Part shown: in pieces, positions 1-12,013 of the stretch
Layout of the letters: each line of letters starts with the position of its first letter
How positions within the stretch are numbered: position 1 is the stretch's first letter
NCBI GenBank assembly: GCA_950295325.1
Contig: OX485805.1
Location: 9,920,501-9,984,500 of the forward strand
Reading direction: 5' to 3'
Source of the DNA: Polytrichum commune
Taxonomy: Eukaryota > Streptophyta > Polytrichopsida > Polytrichales > Polytrichaceae
DNA: 64,000 bases
Translations under genes and position numbers: made by a program
The notes under the pieces: generated by a model
Seen by the model: only the letters and a program-made list of their open reading frames with translations
What the model was told of the DNA's origin: nothing
Databases searched by the model: none

Positions 1-2549
1 TGTTTGTTCGTAAGCTCCCACACTTTCTCTTGATAAGTTTTATTGTCACCATCATTATCTTCATCCCAGTCAAAATCATCGAGGGATTCATTTTTTATTT
101 TTTTTCTTAGTATGAAGATTTGACGATATGTCCTGATGATGATGAACTTGTTGAGATGGATGATTTTGAGTTGAATGCATTGTGGAATCATCATCAGTAG
201 AAATAAGAGTCTTTCTCTCCAAATCCATTGATTGGTCCTAAAACAAACGAAATAAGTTTCATAAATATTTCTAAAACCAGTAGCAACACATTAGCAATAA
301 CATTACAAAAATAATAGCAATAGCAACAACAATAAGAATAGAATACCAAGAACACAAGGAAGAATGACAAAAATTATTGTAGACACTGCCATTTGTATCT
401 TTTAAATATTGTACGATTAGGGTGGCCGCTCACCCAAAAATTACAAGGGCAGACCCTGTGCGATAACGCACAGGGTCTGTGTGTCCAACTACAGGTCTAC
501 CAAAGTTCGACGCGAGGTTTGGGTCCAACGACCCAAACTGTCCACGCGGTTTCGATCGAGCGACCCAAACCGCCTACAGCCAGTTTGGGTCGAACGACCC
601 AAACTTTCTGCGCAAGGTTTGGGTCGCTCTATCCAAACTAGGCAAACAGTTTGGGTCGTTCGACCCAAACTAGGCAGACATTTTGGGTTGTTCGACCCAA
701 ATCATGCTCACAGTTTGGGTCGTTCGACCCAAATTAGGCACACAGTTTGGATCGTTCGACCCAAACTAGGCAAACAGTTTGGGTCGTTCCAAACTAGGCA
801 AATAGTTTGCGTCGTTCGACCCAAACTGTCCGAAATTTACGCCTGATTATGCGCAATTATCCCGTCATCACGAAAGTGCAAACAAACCTTGTACTGCACC
901 TGTAGATGAGAAAGCTTGCAGCGACGAGCTCAGGTCCGACAGATGAGAGAAAAAAGACTGAATGCTTTGGGGGTGTGGCAATTTATACTACTCGTCCCTG
1001 CAGCCATATTTAGCGTGGCTCTTCGTGGCCCCGCTTAGCCGCTAGAAAGTTGCCAGCGTAGACCCTGTGCGTTAACGCACAGGGTCTACTTGCTCAACTT
1101 TGCGAAGCCTCTAGCTAGGCAAGTAGACCCTGTGCGTTAACGCACAGGGTCCGCGCTAGCAACTTTGAGGCCACTGTGCGTTAGCGCATACACCCTGTGC
1201 GTTAACGCACAAGGCCGAGACATGAATTTTTTTTTTAAGTCTGGAATTCGTACATTTGCCAAAACTTGTAAAATCTAAAAAAAATGCTAATGTGGTCCAA
1301 AATAAAATAAAATAAATGCTATATTATCTAAATCTCCGTAGCTACAAATGCTTCTTATATTTTATTTTGGTTTGAAATCGTTTTCTTTTCTCATTCTTCT
1401 ATCTATTTCCTTGTTTTGGGCCACCTCGTAGATTTTGGGTTTCAGGGCAAAAAAAAAATTATGCTATTTTGTGTCATTTTCTAGCTGCTATAACGTATTG
1501 CATAAATACTTGAGTAGACATATTTCTCATTTCTTGCATTCTAATCCCGTTTTGAATAGTTTTTTTGCTACTACGCTCTAAACATCGATTTAAATTCATA
1601 CAATAGATATTTGTTGTACTTTTAGGCTCTCCTAGTCGTTTTACCTCCTAACTTTTGGCCTTCCTAAGTTGCTATTACAAACCCTGTGCGTTAACGCACA
1701 GGGTTTTAGCTCCCAACTTTTGGCCTCCCTAAGTTGCTTGTTTAAACCTTGTGCGTTAACGTACAGGGTTTTACCTCCCAACTTTTTGCCTCCTAAGTTG
1801 CTCTTACAAACCCTGTGCGTTAACACACAGGGTTTGACCTCCCAACTTTGGCCTTTCTAAGTTGCGCTTACAAACCCTGTGCGTTAACGCATAGGATTTT
1901 TCCTCCCAACTTTGGCCTTCCTAAGTTGCGCTTACAAACCCTGTGCGTTAACGCACCGGGTTTTAGCTCCCAACTTTTGGCCTCCCTAAGTTGCTCATAT
2001 AAACCCTGTGCGTTAACGCACAGGGTTTTACCTCTCAACTTCTCGCCTCCTAAATTGCTCTTATAAACCCTGTGCGTTCTCCTCCTGACTTCTAGCCTTC
2101 CTAAATTTCTGTTATATATCATGTGCATTAACGTATAGGGTTTCTCCTCTCCAATTTATAACGTCTATAAATTACTATTACATGACATGTGAGTGAACGT
2201 ACAAGGTTCTCCGTCCTAACTTACAACTTATGCACTATCAAATTATGTGAACGTTGAACTAACTTACCTTTTTGTTTGTCGTCTTCTTTGAACCCGTCTT
2301 CAATTCGGACTCTGATATACGATCGTTTACATCTTCTTTGCTCTTTGAACCTTCATTATCCTCCATCGCATCAAAATCCAGTGTCTTCACAGTTTCTTCT
2401 ACCGTATTCAACAAGTTTCTTTTCCCTTCCTTATTTGCACTCTTCTTTCCCACATTCAGTCTGAACCTCTTTTTCTCGGAAGTGAAATACAAAGTTTTCC
2501 TACGTCTTCTCTTCGGCCTCACAGGTGTTCTCTCTACATCGTCCACCAT
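1..2549 (-). CDS. Probable two-exon gene (partial), unknown product, with a palindrome-filled intron
   Basis: I do not recognise the product. Exon A (2549 to 2271) starts at an ATG just after an in-frame stop. It encodes about 93 residues rich in Lys, Arg, Glu and Asp, and ends at a strong donor, AAG|GTAAGT. Exon B (237 to 1) follows an acceptor ending TTGTTTTAG at 238. Both exons are phase 0, so the frame carries straight through into a His/Gln/Ser/Asp-rich stretch. Exon B hits a TGA near 94 right after an A-rich run (about 95-109). One base further the frame is open again and acidic (residues such as DDFDWDEDND) to the window edge, so there is a frameshift, a sequencing slip or another splice. 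The intron of about 2 kb holds the palindrome arrays at 451-828, 1058-1215 and 1640-2215. Composition suggests a hydrophilic, perhaps nuclear protein; that is a guess. The exon pairing is inferred. Confidence 0.38.
451..828. repeat. Cluster of P1 palindromes (arm GTTTGGGTCG) plus one P2 palindrome
   Basis: 451-478 is a P2 palindrome (arm ACCCTGTGCG, central ATAA). From 517 to about 828 there are roughly ten P1 units, each made of arm GTTTGGGTCG, a 2-nt spacer (TT, AA or CA) and the reverse-complement arm. They are spaced 30-45 bp apart with linkers such as aggcaaaca. Some are damaged, for example 777-800 where one arm is shortened. The cluster lies in the inferred intron of the minus-strand gene. 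Confidence 0.9.
1058..1215. repeat. Cluster of P2 palindromes (arm ACCCTGTGCG, centre TTAA)
   Basis: 1058-1089 is a perfect 32-bp palindrome with the core arms ACCCTGTGCG and CGCACAGGGT around TTAA. A second copy sits at about 1123-1152 and two degenerate copies at about 1170-1215. The core equals that of the 64-bp tandem array at 1640-2215. The rest of 829-1640 is AT-rich with no gene that I can see. A minus-strand TATAAA-like string lies near 985. Confidence 0.85.
1640..2215. repeat. Tandem array, about 64-bp unit, each with a P2 palindrome
   Basis: Eight to nine units repeat every 64-65 bp. Each has a linker (tcccaacttttggcctccct and variants) and one P2 palindrome. Palindromes start near 1681, 1745, 1809, 1873, 1937, 2002, 2067, 2119 and 2182. 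Units decay toward the right-hand end, and the last two have lost most of the symmetry. Short reading frames through the array only reflect the repeat. Confidence 0.9.
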
Positions 2550-3044
2550 CGTTGGTGTCTATGATATGTTTTCTATCAGGTACTATCATTTATTCTTCCA
2601 ATGTATCTATCTCATAAAATCCGGCGTATATTACGATCACATGTTATAATTGGCGTTCAATAAACGAGATATTTCGACGCGTTTGTCAATATGTGTTTAT
2701 TTTTGTTATATCCGCCAAAATTTTCTGACACCTACTTTGTTCTATTCATAATGATCAATAATTTATTTTTCCAACCAATTTTAATTCTTTCTACATCTAC
2801 GTCAGTCCACACATATATATTCTTAATTTCTACCAATACTTTTAGTATTTGACGCCATTTTGTGTATATCATGCTCGTAAATATTCTCTGACTATTATTG
2901 TATTATGTCCACTTCTGGAGTATTAGATTTTATGTATCACACGCTTTCATCTCCATCCATTATTATATCACACGTTTTCATTTCCATTCATTTCCTCACA
3001 CAACTCTATACAAAAGCAACATTCATCCCAATTTTTGTGATGTG
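2550..3044. other. AT-rich stretch, nothing recognised
   Basis: No coding frame, RNA gene or repeat was recognised. It lies upstream of the inferred minus-strand start at 2549 and could hold that gene's promoter, but no convincing motif stands out. Confidence 0.5.
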
Positions 3045-3600
3045 TCGCTAATAATGTGAGCCCAAAATTGATGCCCACATTGGTTGTTAACACTTGTAAA
3101 ACATTACAAGTGGTGTTTTGGTGATTTATGATTATTCACAAAAATATAAAAAGAGTGAAGCTTGAAGAAAAACTTAGTTTGAAGCATTAGGCTTTTGTGG
3201 AGTGGATTTAAGTAGGAGAAGGACAAACCTTGGTAAAGTGTGGTAGGTAGAAAGCCAAGGTTAGTTAAATGTTTGAATTATGATCCTTGTTGATCATTTG
3301 AGGGAGGAAGGCTTAGGAGATAGGATAAGAGCCTACAAAGTAGGAGGAAATCTCGAGGGCTTATCGTGAGCCTTGAGGGTGCTCACCCCCTCAAACTCAC
3401 TATATAATCCCTCATTCTTCCCTCACTCATCCTCTCTTTCCTTCGTGCTCCTTGGCACTCCACGTGTTATAAATGTGGGTGCGTGGGAAGCAAGATAGGA
3501 GCACGTGTGTGTGCATGGATGTAAGGTTAGGAGCCAAGGCTAGTTGGCCTTGAAGAGGGCTTGACCTCTTATTAGTAATAGTTGGGCGTGAATGATTTAA
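3045..3600 (+). mobile_element. Relic LTR related to the gypsy element at 49.8-60.3 kb
   Basis: Starting at TGAGCCCAAAA, the sequence follows the reverse complement of the gypsy LTR (about 50,760-51,120 and its twin at 59,470-59,830) at a diverged level. Shared blocks include gtgctcaccccctcaa, the TATA-like tatataatccctcattcttc and the segment ending gaagagggcttgacctctt. The TATA-like box is at 3400-3408. No internal coding region follows, so this is a solo or truncated LTR. It is clearly older than the gypsy copy in this window. Confidence 0.75.
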
Positions 3601-3707
3601 AGTTTAATTTATGGCTTTGTTTGAATACTTGGATTTACATTGATTAGCCTTATACTTATGCGGATGTGCAAAGTCTCTTATTGAAGCATTTAGTTTTGTT
3701 GGACTTC

Positions 3708-3960
3708 ATATGAATTTTTGAGAGCCAAAAAACCGAGACTATGTCCAAAGTTCCAAAAACTAGTGAAAAAATGTAGGTTCAAAGGGAACAGCGTAGAATT
3801 GCGACCATATACTTTGTGGCAGTAAAAATATTATTGCATATTAATGTAGAGGACTTCATTACCTATCCATGGATACCAAGAACTCATTTTTTGGACTTCA
3901 TATGAATTTTTGAGAGCCAAAAAACCGAGACTATGTCCAAACTTCCAAACTTCCAAACTT
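3708..3960. repeat. Direct repeat of about 57 bp separated by about 185 bp
   Basis: The string beginning ggacttcatatgaatttttg and running through gagactatgtccaaa occurs at about 3710-3765 and again at 3895-3950, almost unchanged. The second copy ends in a small triplication of acttccaa. The repeat lies between the LTR relic and the first SWIM/Mutator-like copy. Its origin is unknown. Confidence 0.8.
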
Positions 3961-4149
3961 CGAGATTAAGGAGTGTAAGAAGACATAGTATAGACTTGGG
4001 TAAGTTGCGTATATTCCAACGATAGATTGGAATCATACATTGTGTTACAAAGAGAGAAATCTCTACATGTCATTATAAACTTCTCCATTCGGGCTAGGAC
4101 GAAATTGAAGGGTGGAGGCTTTTTGGTGACAATGGTCTTTTGATTTTCT

Positions 4150-7100
4150 ATGGCTACCATTAGAGCTCATGGATCTTTTGTTCCCTTCATCTTGCCACTC
4201 CAAGATGATGGTCATGTGAGTGTTTCAGAGGATTTATTTAGTTTGAGATTCAACCTCCAGATAGGAACCATGTATTTAGAGTATGAGATGTACTCTGCAG
4301 ATGGAGAGGTGTATGAAACGATTTTGGTTCCAAAAAATAGAACTGATGTTGGTTTATATGGATCTTAGGACCTGGTTCATTTAGGGTGATAGGACTTTTT
4401 GAGTCTAAGATGCAAGCTTCAACTGTCATTTTGACAAACGAATCCGGTTCATCCACAGTTCAAATTCCCTCTATCGCACCTGTTAAGGTAGAACCCCTTG
4501 ATGATAGTGTGTTTGTGCTATCAGATTCAGAAGATGACATTTGTACATCTGTTGATCTTTCAAACACATCGCCATTTCCATTTAGAAGTGTTCATTCTAC
4601 TCCTTCCCAACTTCCTATACATGTAGCCAAATTCCCTTGCGGTCTTATGTACAAGAAGGTGGTTTCCCAAATCTCACCTTCTCAACGTCCTCCACTACAC
4701 CCTTCACCTTCATCTACATGGTTGACTATGGTTGATGCCTTGAAGCTGACAAAGTCAAGAAAAAAATCAAAGTCCGATCTTGCATCCATTGATTTTGACA
4801 GTATAGATGTTCGTGCAGTCAAGTACTTACCATCTTCTTTTAATGGTGATGTTTTGTTTCTCTTGCCTCCTGTGGCACTCAAAGCTCCAAGTACGTATGG
4901 TCGCTCAATGGACGGCATGGACAAGATGTGTGACGGTCACCCTTGGTGCACCACCAAAACCACGAATATCCAAAATGACTTTGGACTATTCTTCCGGCGC
5001 TCTAATTGTGCTGGTCATCTCCAATGTCATAATGACTACTGTGATTACATGAATCGCAATGGGGGCCTCTGGAACAACACTGAATGGGCCGGTTCAACTA
5101 CTATCCCATTTGTTGTGGGTGTTGTTCCTCCTACTAAGTCCACTGTCGAGTGTAAGGTTTGTCGTTCCACACCTGTGTGCATTGCTTTGTGTAATGCTCG
5201 AATCATATACATCCACTCCATATCCGTTGGAATATCCAGGGTTTGCATTCATCTTGGTGTACATGATCACCCTTTGGCCAATGGCACATGCCGTGAATCA
5301 TTGGACATGACATACCAATGCGTTGCAAATGAAGTATTGAAAACACCCACAGCAAAAAATTCAGCCATAGTTATGGCGGCGAGCAAACAATTCTTGGCCG
5401 ATTACCTTCTCAAATCTCTCGCAAATGTCGAAGGCCATCACTTGGTTGGTTCATCCCTAGAGGTCGTCATGGACTAATTCAGCACTCTTGCGTCTCCAAA
5501 TTGTCGTAACTTTGTATTTGGATCAAAGAATTTTTTGTGTAGTGGAATGAGAATTATAGATAGTATTATGGCGTTCAAAGACCACTCTGCTTTCAAATTC
5601 GTCCATGGTAGTCAAAGGACAAAGTGTTTGTTTTCAAGATGTCTGTAGACCTTCTAGGTAGTGGTGTGGAGCTTGTGAAGAGGATGCAAGTCGGTGGGGA
5701 TATGGAGAATTCATGGATTATGTTTGACCATGTCAAACGTTTGAAGGACTGGACGACCATGGCTTGCCATCTGTACGACAGTCGATACTGTAAAGTGTTG
5801 ACTATTGCGTGTTGTGACATGCAATTTGAAGATGGTGCAGCACAAATTCTCTTTTGAGAAAATTTGAATGTTGTCATGGCAAAAAATGGTGTACCAAACG
5901 TAAACTTCAAAGGGTTTATGACTGATAGTGCTCAAGCTAATTGGAATGCGGTGAGGGCGATTTACGGGGATGGTGATCCAAGTCTACCCATGGTTGCATG
6001 TGAGCGTACATGTCTTTTCCATTGGTCCGCAAGCTTGGATAAGATGACCCAAAAGTATATCAAACCATCCTTGCAATTTCAACACAAACAAATATGCAAG
6101 GATTACAAAGACGCGAAAACAATGGACGACGCTGAGACCAAGTACCATATGATTCGTTCTTGGTGGTTGTCATCTAAAGCTGCCCCCGTAGAAGGCATCC
6201 TTGGCCTTTCAAAGTGGTTGGGATTTTGGCACTTTCGTTACAGACAATGGGGTGGCCATATGCTACTTGTAAGTACATATCAAACTTCATTATTCAATGT
6301 AATATATCTTATGTTTTTCTTATCTTTGTCTTTCTGTGTTGTTCATAGGATATGACAATAGAAGAGCGTGCGAGAATGCCAACATGCAACCTTGCAGAGA
6401 CTGTACACAACAAACAACAAATAGTTTGGGTCGTTCGACCCAAACCTTGTAGGCAATTTGGGTCGTTCGACCCAAACGTGGCAGCCATTTTGGGTCGAAC
6501 GACCCAAACCTAGATATATAATCTATCTTATGTTTGTTTTATCCTTGTATTTGTGTGTTGTTCATAGGATATGACAATAGAAGAGCGTGCGGAAATGCCA
6601 ACATGCAACCTTGAAGAGACTGTACACAACAAATGGCTCCAACTGTCCGGCAACAAGATGACTTGTTTATATGAAGCTACAGTGGACGACATGATCCGTG
6701 CCTTCATGCAAATTGCAAATTACCGGACATGGTTGAAAAGGGGGTCTGATGGTAAAGGTCCTGATTCGGCATCCTTGAAACTCAAAGCAGCTGCCAGGTG
6801 TGGAGATCCAAAAATGTTGGCCGATGCCATGAAGTCTTATCTAGGGGCAGAAGACGTCAACACTACAAATTGTGCATTGGAAGGGTCAGAGCTCTTTGGT
6901 TCCACCAAACGCAAACTCAACCTACCACCGGGTGCTAATTGTGACTCTCATCGACCCGACAAAGTGAACTATTCCATTCCTCGTCCCAACACCCGAGCAA
7001 CTCGTCAACGCATAGAGGAATCGTTGAGTTCTGCAATTCATGGTGTGGCTCATACTACATCCGTGTTAGAGACAGATTGTCTTGCTTCCAAGTGGCACAT

Positions 7101-7934
7101 TGCAAGATTACCACCCAACTCAGCCAAACGATGTTGGGCACTGCAGGCCATCACAGGGACTATGTGCAATGCCAAAGTCGGGACTGGGAAACATGGCACA
7201 CCTGCTCCAACATACAAAGGGCTCAGGAAGGAATTTCGCTCTCCCAACAATGTGGAGTATGAATTTTGGTTTTGCCTTGACGACATCAAACTTTATGTGA
7301 GTGGCAGTAAGAAGAAATATGTGTTGGACTGGCCTATAGTACCCAACACGTGGCCGGTGAAGATAGGTACCAATCTATCGCGAGAGGAGGTTTTGGCACT
7401 TGAAGATGCTGGATTTCAACTACAACAGAGGGAGGCATTGTCCCCTCGTCGTAGGCTTCAACAATCGCAACTCTCCCCATCCCTCGCTCGCATTTTTCTA
7501 TGCCACCAAACCCGGACGCCCACCCTACATTTAGGTTTGGGAAGACAGTGCGTCGTAATCCAACAGCACCGCTAGCGGATCACAAAAATAAATGGGAGAG
7601 TGCCGGGCTCATGGAGGGTTACTATGTGGTTGGGGTCACTGCCATTCCATATCCGGGCTTTGGAGTGATAATCAACATTGTCTCCAAGCACGATATCACA
7701 TATCATGTCACAATTGGCGACATCCCGCATTGCACATGCCCGGATTTCACAAAAATGTCCTCTCATGCATTGGGAAAGAAAGGTAAATGGGTGTATTGTA
7801 AACATCTTTATTATGTGTTTAGATTTTTGTGCAAGGTGGATTACGAGAGTGACAAGTTCATTCATGCACCTACATATACCTATAACGAGGTCATGCGACT
7901 ACTTGAACTTGCTGGTATTGTAGAGTGTGAGTAG
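4150..7934 (+). pseudogene. Mutator-like transposase with C-terminal SWIM zinc finger, copy 1 (decayed)
   Basis: Its close relative lies at 30,690-34,032, and the comparison reveals the breaks. The product would be a nuclear DNA transposase. Order: N-terminal region (4150-4368), an acidic/Ser-rich stretch (SDSEDD), a Cys/His-rich block (4910-5330, GRSMDGMDK and C-x2-C patterns), a DDE-like core with MTDSAQANW (5920-5945) and C-x3-H at 6011-6025, and a SWIM finger (CTC ... CKH, 7734-7808). One intron begins GTAAGT at 6269 and ends at acceptor 6347 or 6567. Defects: frameshift near 4368, frame breakdown 5477-5620, TGA at 5855 where copy 2 has Trp, frameshift near 7500. Family assignment rests on the DDE-like core plus SWIM finger; terminal inverted repeats were not identified. 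It is not expected to be active. Confidence 0.75.
6303..6632 (+). repeat. 110-bp duplication (intron end plus exon start) flanking three P1 palindromes
   Basis: 6303-6412 and 6523-6632 are copies about 90% alike, each holding the 3' intron end (ttgttcatag) and the exon start GATATGACAATAGAAG. Between them, about 6424-6512, sit three P1 palindromes with spacers TT, TT and AA. The second copy continues into the long exon. The transposase gene therefore carries two alternative splice acceptors. Confidence 0.9.
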
Positions 7935-8620
7935 TATTGCAAATGGTCTATTAAGTACCATATATTTGAATGTCAAAATATGACATGTTTTGGTTTGGAT
8001 TTTTATAATAAAAATCAGCAATGGGCTGGAAGTATTTCAAATGATTCAGTACGACCCAACCGTGAGCAGTTTGATTGATTGACATGGATAAATAATAACA
8101 AGTTTCTAAAAATAAAAAATAATTGATAAGATTCTACGCACATCCGCGTAGTAACGTCTTCTTGGTATCCGCCTATAGATTATTCCTACTTTATCACTAG
8201 CTCAATTTGGGATAGCACCAGTCAATGTAACCAACCGGATTTGAACCCGGGTTGATACAGACCTAATACCAGTCTCTTACACAACTCGCATCCACAGGCG
8301 GATGTCTCAAAACCTAGTAGTTACCTACATATTGACTATTTCTAATATCTAATTTCCTTTCATTTGTAGATTTTGGGCCTTAATTCAACCCGTGAGCAGT
8401 TTGAGTGGCTCACAATTATGGCACCTACATGTACGTATAATGAGGTTATGCACCTACTTGAACTTGCTGGTGTTGTGGAATGTGAGTAGTTGTGCAAGTG
8501 TTGGTTGTAACTACATGTATAAGGATGTCAATAAATGACATGTATTGGTTTGGATTATTATAATAAAAATCAGCAATGAATTGAAAGTGTTTTAAATGAT
8601 CCATGGAAATAGGGCCCTTT
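7935..8620 (+). repeat. Second, partial copy of the transposase 3' end
   Basis: 8412-8600 repeats the last codons and 3' flank of copy 1. The frame reads APTCTYNEV then LLELAGVVECE and a stop, followed by the same ataataaaaatcagcaatg string as at about 8005-8025. A direct repeat (gtgagcagtttga) occurs at about 8061 and 8391, bracketing the SINE-like patch. This is either a tandem duplication or two overlapping relics. Confidence 0.75.
8120..8325 (-). mobile_element. Possible tRNA-derived SINE
   Basis: On the minus strand the string GGTTCAAATCC (about 8240) fits the RNA polymerase III B box. A loose A-box-like stretch (gttgtgtaagagactgg) lies about 45 bp upstream of it. An A/T-rich tail follows at about 8095-8120. 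The cloverleaf does not fold, so this is not a working tRNA gene. The SINE call rests on the B box and the setting only. Confidence 0.35.
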
Positions 8621-8734
8621 CACTTGTGCTTCATTTAAAATATTGGCAATTTACAATTAAAAATATGCAATTAATTTGTCAAAATTTTGGTTGTGTACCC
8701 TAAACCCGTGTGTCTTTACTAAATTTGGAATCAT

Positions 8735-8830
8735 TGCTCATATGTTACTGCTCATTGCTCATATGTTACTGCTCATTGCTCATGTGTTACTGCTCACCGC
8801 TCACCGCTCACTGCTCATCGCTCATAAGAT
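8735..8830. repeat. Short minisatellite (gctcatatgttactgctcatt)
   Basis: About three copies of a 21-bp unit are followed by decayed gctca motifs (accgctcaccgctcactgctcatcgctca). There is no gene here. Confidence 0.8.
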
Positions 8831-10183
8831 AGCTTCCCTCAGGTAGATGAGGCCAATTCGGTTAGCTTTCTTAATCGGACACCTATTTTTGGCTCCTAAT
8901 CGGCATTACAATCGCTCTAGTTCGGTGGGTGAGTAATACATGTTGATTAAGTTGTCACCTTGATGGTATTTGAGCTAGTCATCTTTGCGAAAATCAAACT
9001 ACAACCATCATCCTCCATAATTAGGAGTGCTATCCACCAAGCTATGATATGCTTGATTTTTGTGAGTGAGGTGGGCAAATTAGGAGGTGGCAACTTGGAC
9101 AAATTAGGAAGCAGTATGTGGTTGTGAGGTGCCAAACAACTTGTATTGTGGGTTTTTTATGATGAAAAGCTAGTTTGGCAACATTTTATCTTACCCATGA
9201 CCACTTTAGAGACATGATACAATCAATATTGGCATTAAACTTGGTCTTCATTGACAAATGACCCATGTAGAATTTGCTACTAATGTCATCCACTTACACA
9301 ACATTGAATGATGGAATAGTTTCCCCCTATAACACCAAAATGGAAGCATAGTACCTTTGATTTTAGAACCTAGATCAAGACCTTCCTCAACTCCACTTTC
9401 AACAATTTCAAATTCTTTCGTCCTCATTCACAATTGCTAACATGCTCAAACTTCTAATGCTCAAATCCATTGGTTTGATGATTCCACATTGATGGAGGTG
9501 TCCACATTAGCTTCATCTACCTTAACCAAAATTGTGCGTCATCGCAATATGTTTAAAGCCTCTCCACCACACCCCTACTCCATTGCCCAAACCTACCCAT
9601 ATTACCATGGTAGGTTCAAACACATGACATGTCAATATGGAACTCTCATTTTTTGCCACATTTTCTTCTGGTTGGATGTGAGACCCATTTATTATATTTG
9701 AGAAAATCATTTTACTTTAATTTATTGGACACCACTAGAAAATGAATTGTAATCCTAGAGATAAGCATGAAACCCTAGCTTGACCCTCGTTTCTAGTATT
9801 TTTGTATCCATGACTAGCCAAGATTTATACCTCGCAACTTGGAATGCATCGTCACTTAACACGGCCATGCCTTCCATCCAAGACCTTGTTACAAACACAC
9901 AAACATCCCCAACAATCATCTTTATACAAAAAGCCAAATAAACAAACACTAAATCCATGAAACATAAACAAAGATTATTTCCACATCATAAATTATTTTA
10001 AAACAATACATATGATATCACATGGATCATGCATCAAAAATGACATACAAAGGCCATAAAGGAGGTCTACTTGCACAAACTCACAACAATTATACATTCC
10101 TTGGTAATATTTCCAAAATACCCAGTCTAGCCAACATACCACCATTTCTCCACATAATCTGAATTGCGAACCAACCATTTCAA

Positions 10184-10185
<2 letters not shown>
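8831..10185. other. Unassigned AT-rich stretch
   Basis: No convincing gene. Short open frames on both strands (for example 9489-9701 plus and 9755-9958 minus) show no recognisable motif and are not supported. The region may include the 5' part of the LINE that becomes readable from about 10.37 kb. Confidence 0.4.

Positions 10186-10256
<71 letters not shown>
10186..10256. repeat. Compound microsatellite (TA)n-(GA)n
   Basis: An uninterrupted TA run (about 10,186-10,214) is followed by a GA run (about 10,219-10,256). Confidence 0.95.
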
Positions 10257-10259
<3 letters not shown>

Positions 10260-10369
10260 ACCATCACATAAGGAAGACCTACCCCTCATATCTATCATAC
10301 AAATCACCATAATATATTAAAAAAGTACTCACCTTGATCACACATCTATATGAAAAGGAAACTTCAATT

Positions 10370-12013
10370 GCGATATAACTTCAAATGATAGACAAAATGA
10401 CCAACACACACCACCACAAATTGAAGATTACCAATGGAGAACATTCATAGAAAAATTTGAACTTTTATACATCCCAACAAATGCGAATATCTCAAGGCAA
10501 GGTGGACATAGCTACACACGAAATGCCTAATTGATGGTTTCTTCATCAAAACTTCCACTATGTGTTAGCCACAAACATCAATACTAACCTCAATTTAGAC
10601 CACATGCCAATACACCTCTACATCCCACCAAACACATTGCTTGCAAGGACAACCCCCCACCACCCGACCCTAAACCCTAAAATATTCAATCACGTACCAA
10701 AAAAATCCTTGAAACCTTCCACATACAATTCTTTGATGCAAATTCGACACCCATAAATGAATATCACAACAATTAAAAAACGATGATGACCTCACATTAG
10801 AACAATGGCAAATAACATATCCATCCTTAGACTCTATTGTTTACAACATTTTAGCCACAGTCCAAGAAACATGCAGAGCACCCCAAAACATAATAGCCAA
10901 CAAGGTGGATATACTTGGAGAATACACCTCACAACATGCTACATAATTATGAAAACTATATATATAATACAAAATATCCAAAATTGGATAAGCCATCCCA
11001 TACTACAAAAAATATGTACACATATCCAAACAATCATACCACCACCCCCAATTATTGTTGAAGGTAGAACATTAGATTGCTCGTAGTCGATAGAAATGTA
11101 ATACAAGAAGGAATAAGGTTGTTGTAGAAGGTAGAGCTTTAGATTGCTCGTAGTCATTAGTAATGTAATGGAATAGGCATGAGAAACAATAAGGTTAGAA
11201 TAAGGCTACAACGCTAGTCCGAGAGGGATAAGAGTTATCCCATATTGTTTGTATGAATCAAGGGAAAAAAGAAAAGCAATAAAAGGCAAAGCAAGGAGAG
11301 CATGAGACAAATTATATACCAACAACTATACAATAAAAGCCCTTAAAAACAATGAGGTACTCCCACTAGATTGCCTAAAACAAAGACACAATAATATACT
11401 CACAAACCTATAAGATATTGCAAAATAAATCCATGTGCAACAATCAATTAGCAGTAGACTAACGGTCCCAACATGTCACTACCAACCTGACCACCCATAA
11501 CACTGCATTTGTGGTGTCAAACAATACCCACGGCACAATTTGGAAGGATATGCCACAAAGAAAAGAGGGAACCCACTAACCCCACTCCATACTTGCCTCG
11601 ACTAAACAACATACGATATTTGCCTCAAAATCCAGCCAATTTTAACTCTATGACCAGACAAAATCCCTAACTCCATATTAAAAACATGCCACCTTGTTTT
11701 CATAAACTCCCTCTTTTATTCTTCACACATCGTTATAAACTAGATTAAATTTCCACATGTTGGAAAACAAGGCACACCGTACTTCTATAGAAGAAGGATA
11801 ACTCTTATTACCTCACCAACCATAAGCCAATAGCCCTCGCTAACACAATATACAGACTATTCACTAGCACAATTACTAGGATTTTCTCTACCTATGACGA
11901 ACGGCACCACATCCTACATGATAGCCTAGAAGGGTTAAGAGCGGCAAAATGCACATCAAACCAATTACAAACCCAAATAAGGGCATTGGAAGATGCTAGA
12001 TTCACAAACATGT
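10370..12013 (+). mobile_element. Degraded LINE (non-LTR retrotransposon) ORF2 fragment
   Basis: Pieces of LINE ORF2 in different frames are still readable in order. A possible endonuclease end reads NLDHMPIHLYIPPN (about 10,590-10,633). A linker region has fragments like YPSLDSIVYNILATVQETC (about 10,820-10,876). The start of reverse transcriptase (about 11,800-12,013) reads NHKPIALANTIYRLFTS, then HHILHDSLEGLR and ALEDARFTN. Many frameshifts and stops intervene, and the palm motif with the catalytic aspartates is missing because the element stops at about 12,013, where receptor-kinase sequence starts. The order endonuclease then reverse transcriptase is typical of LINE ORF2. It is a dead 3'-truncated copy. 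Confidence 0.65.

Noticed and set aside
111-200. Plus-strand terminal exon after a TTTTTTTTCTTAG acceptor (30 codons, acidic)
   Set aside because: The acceptor is the complement of an A-rich coding tract. The minus-strand reading has a start, acceptor and phase-matched partner exon, so it is preferred, though not proven.
8220-8260. tRNA gene on minus strand (B-box match)
   Set aside because: No acceptor stem or anticodon arm can be folded. Kept only as a possible SINE.
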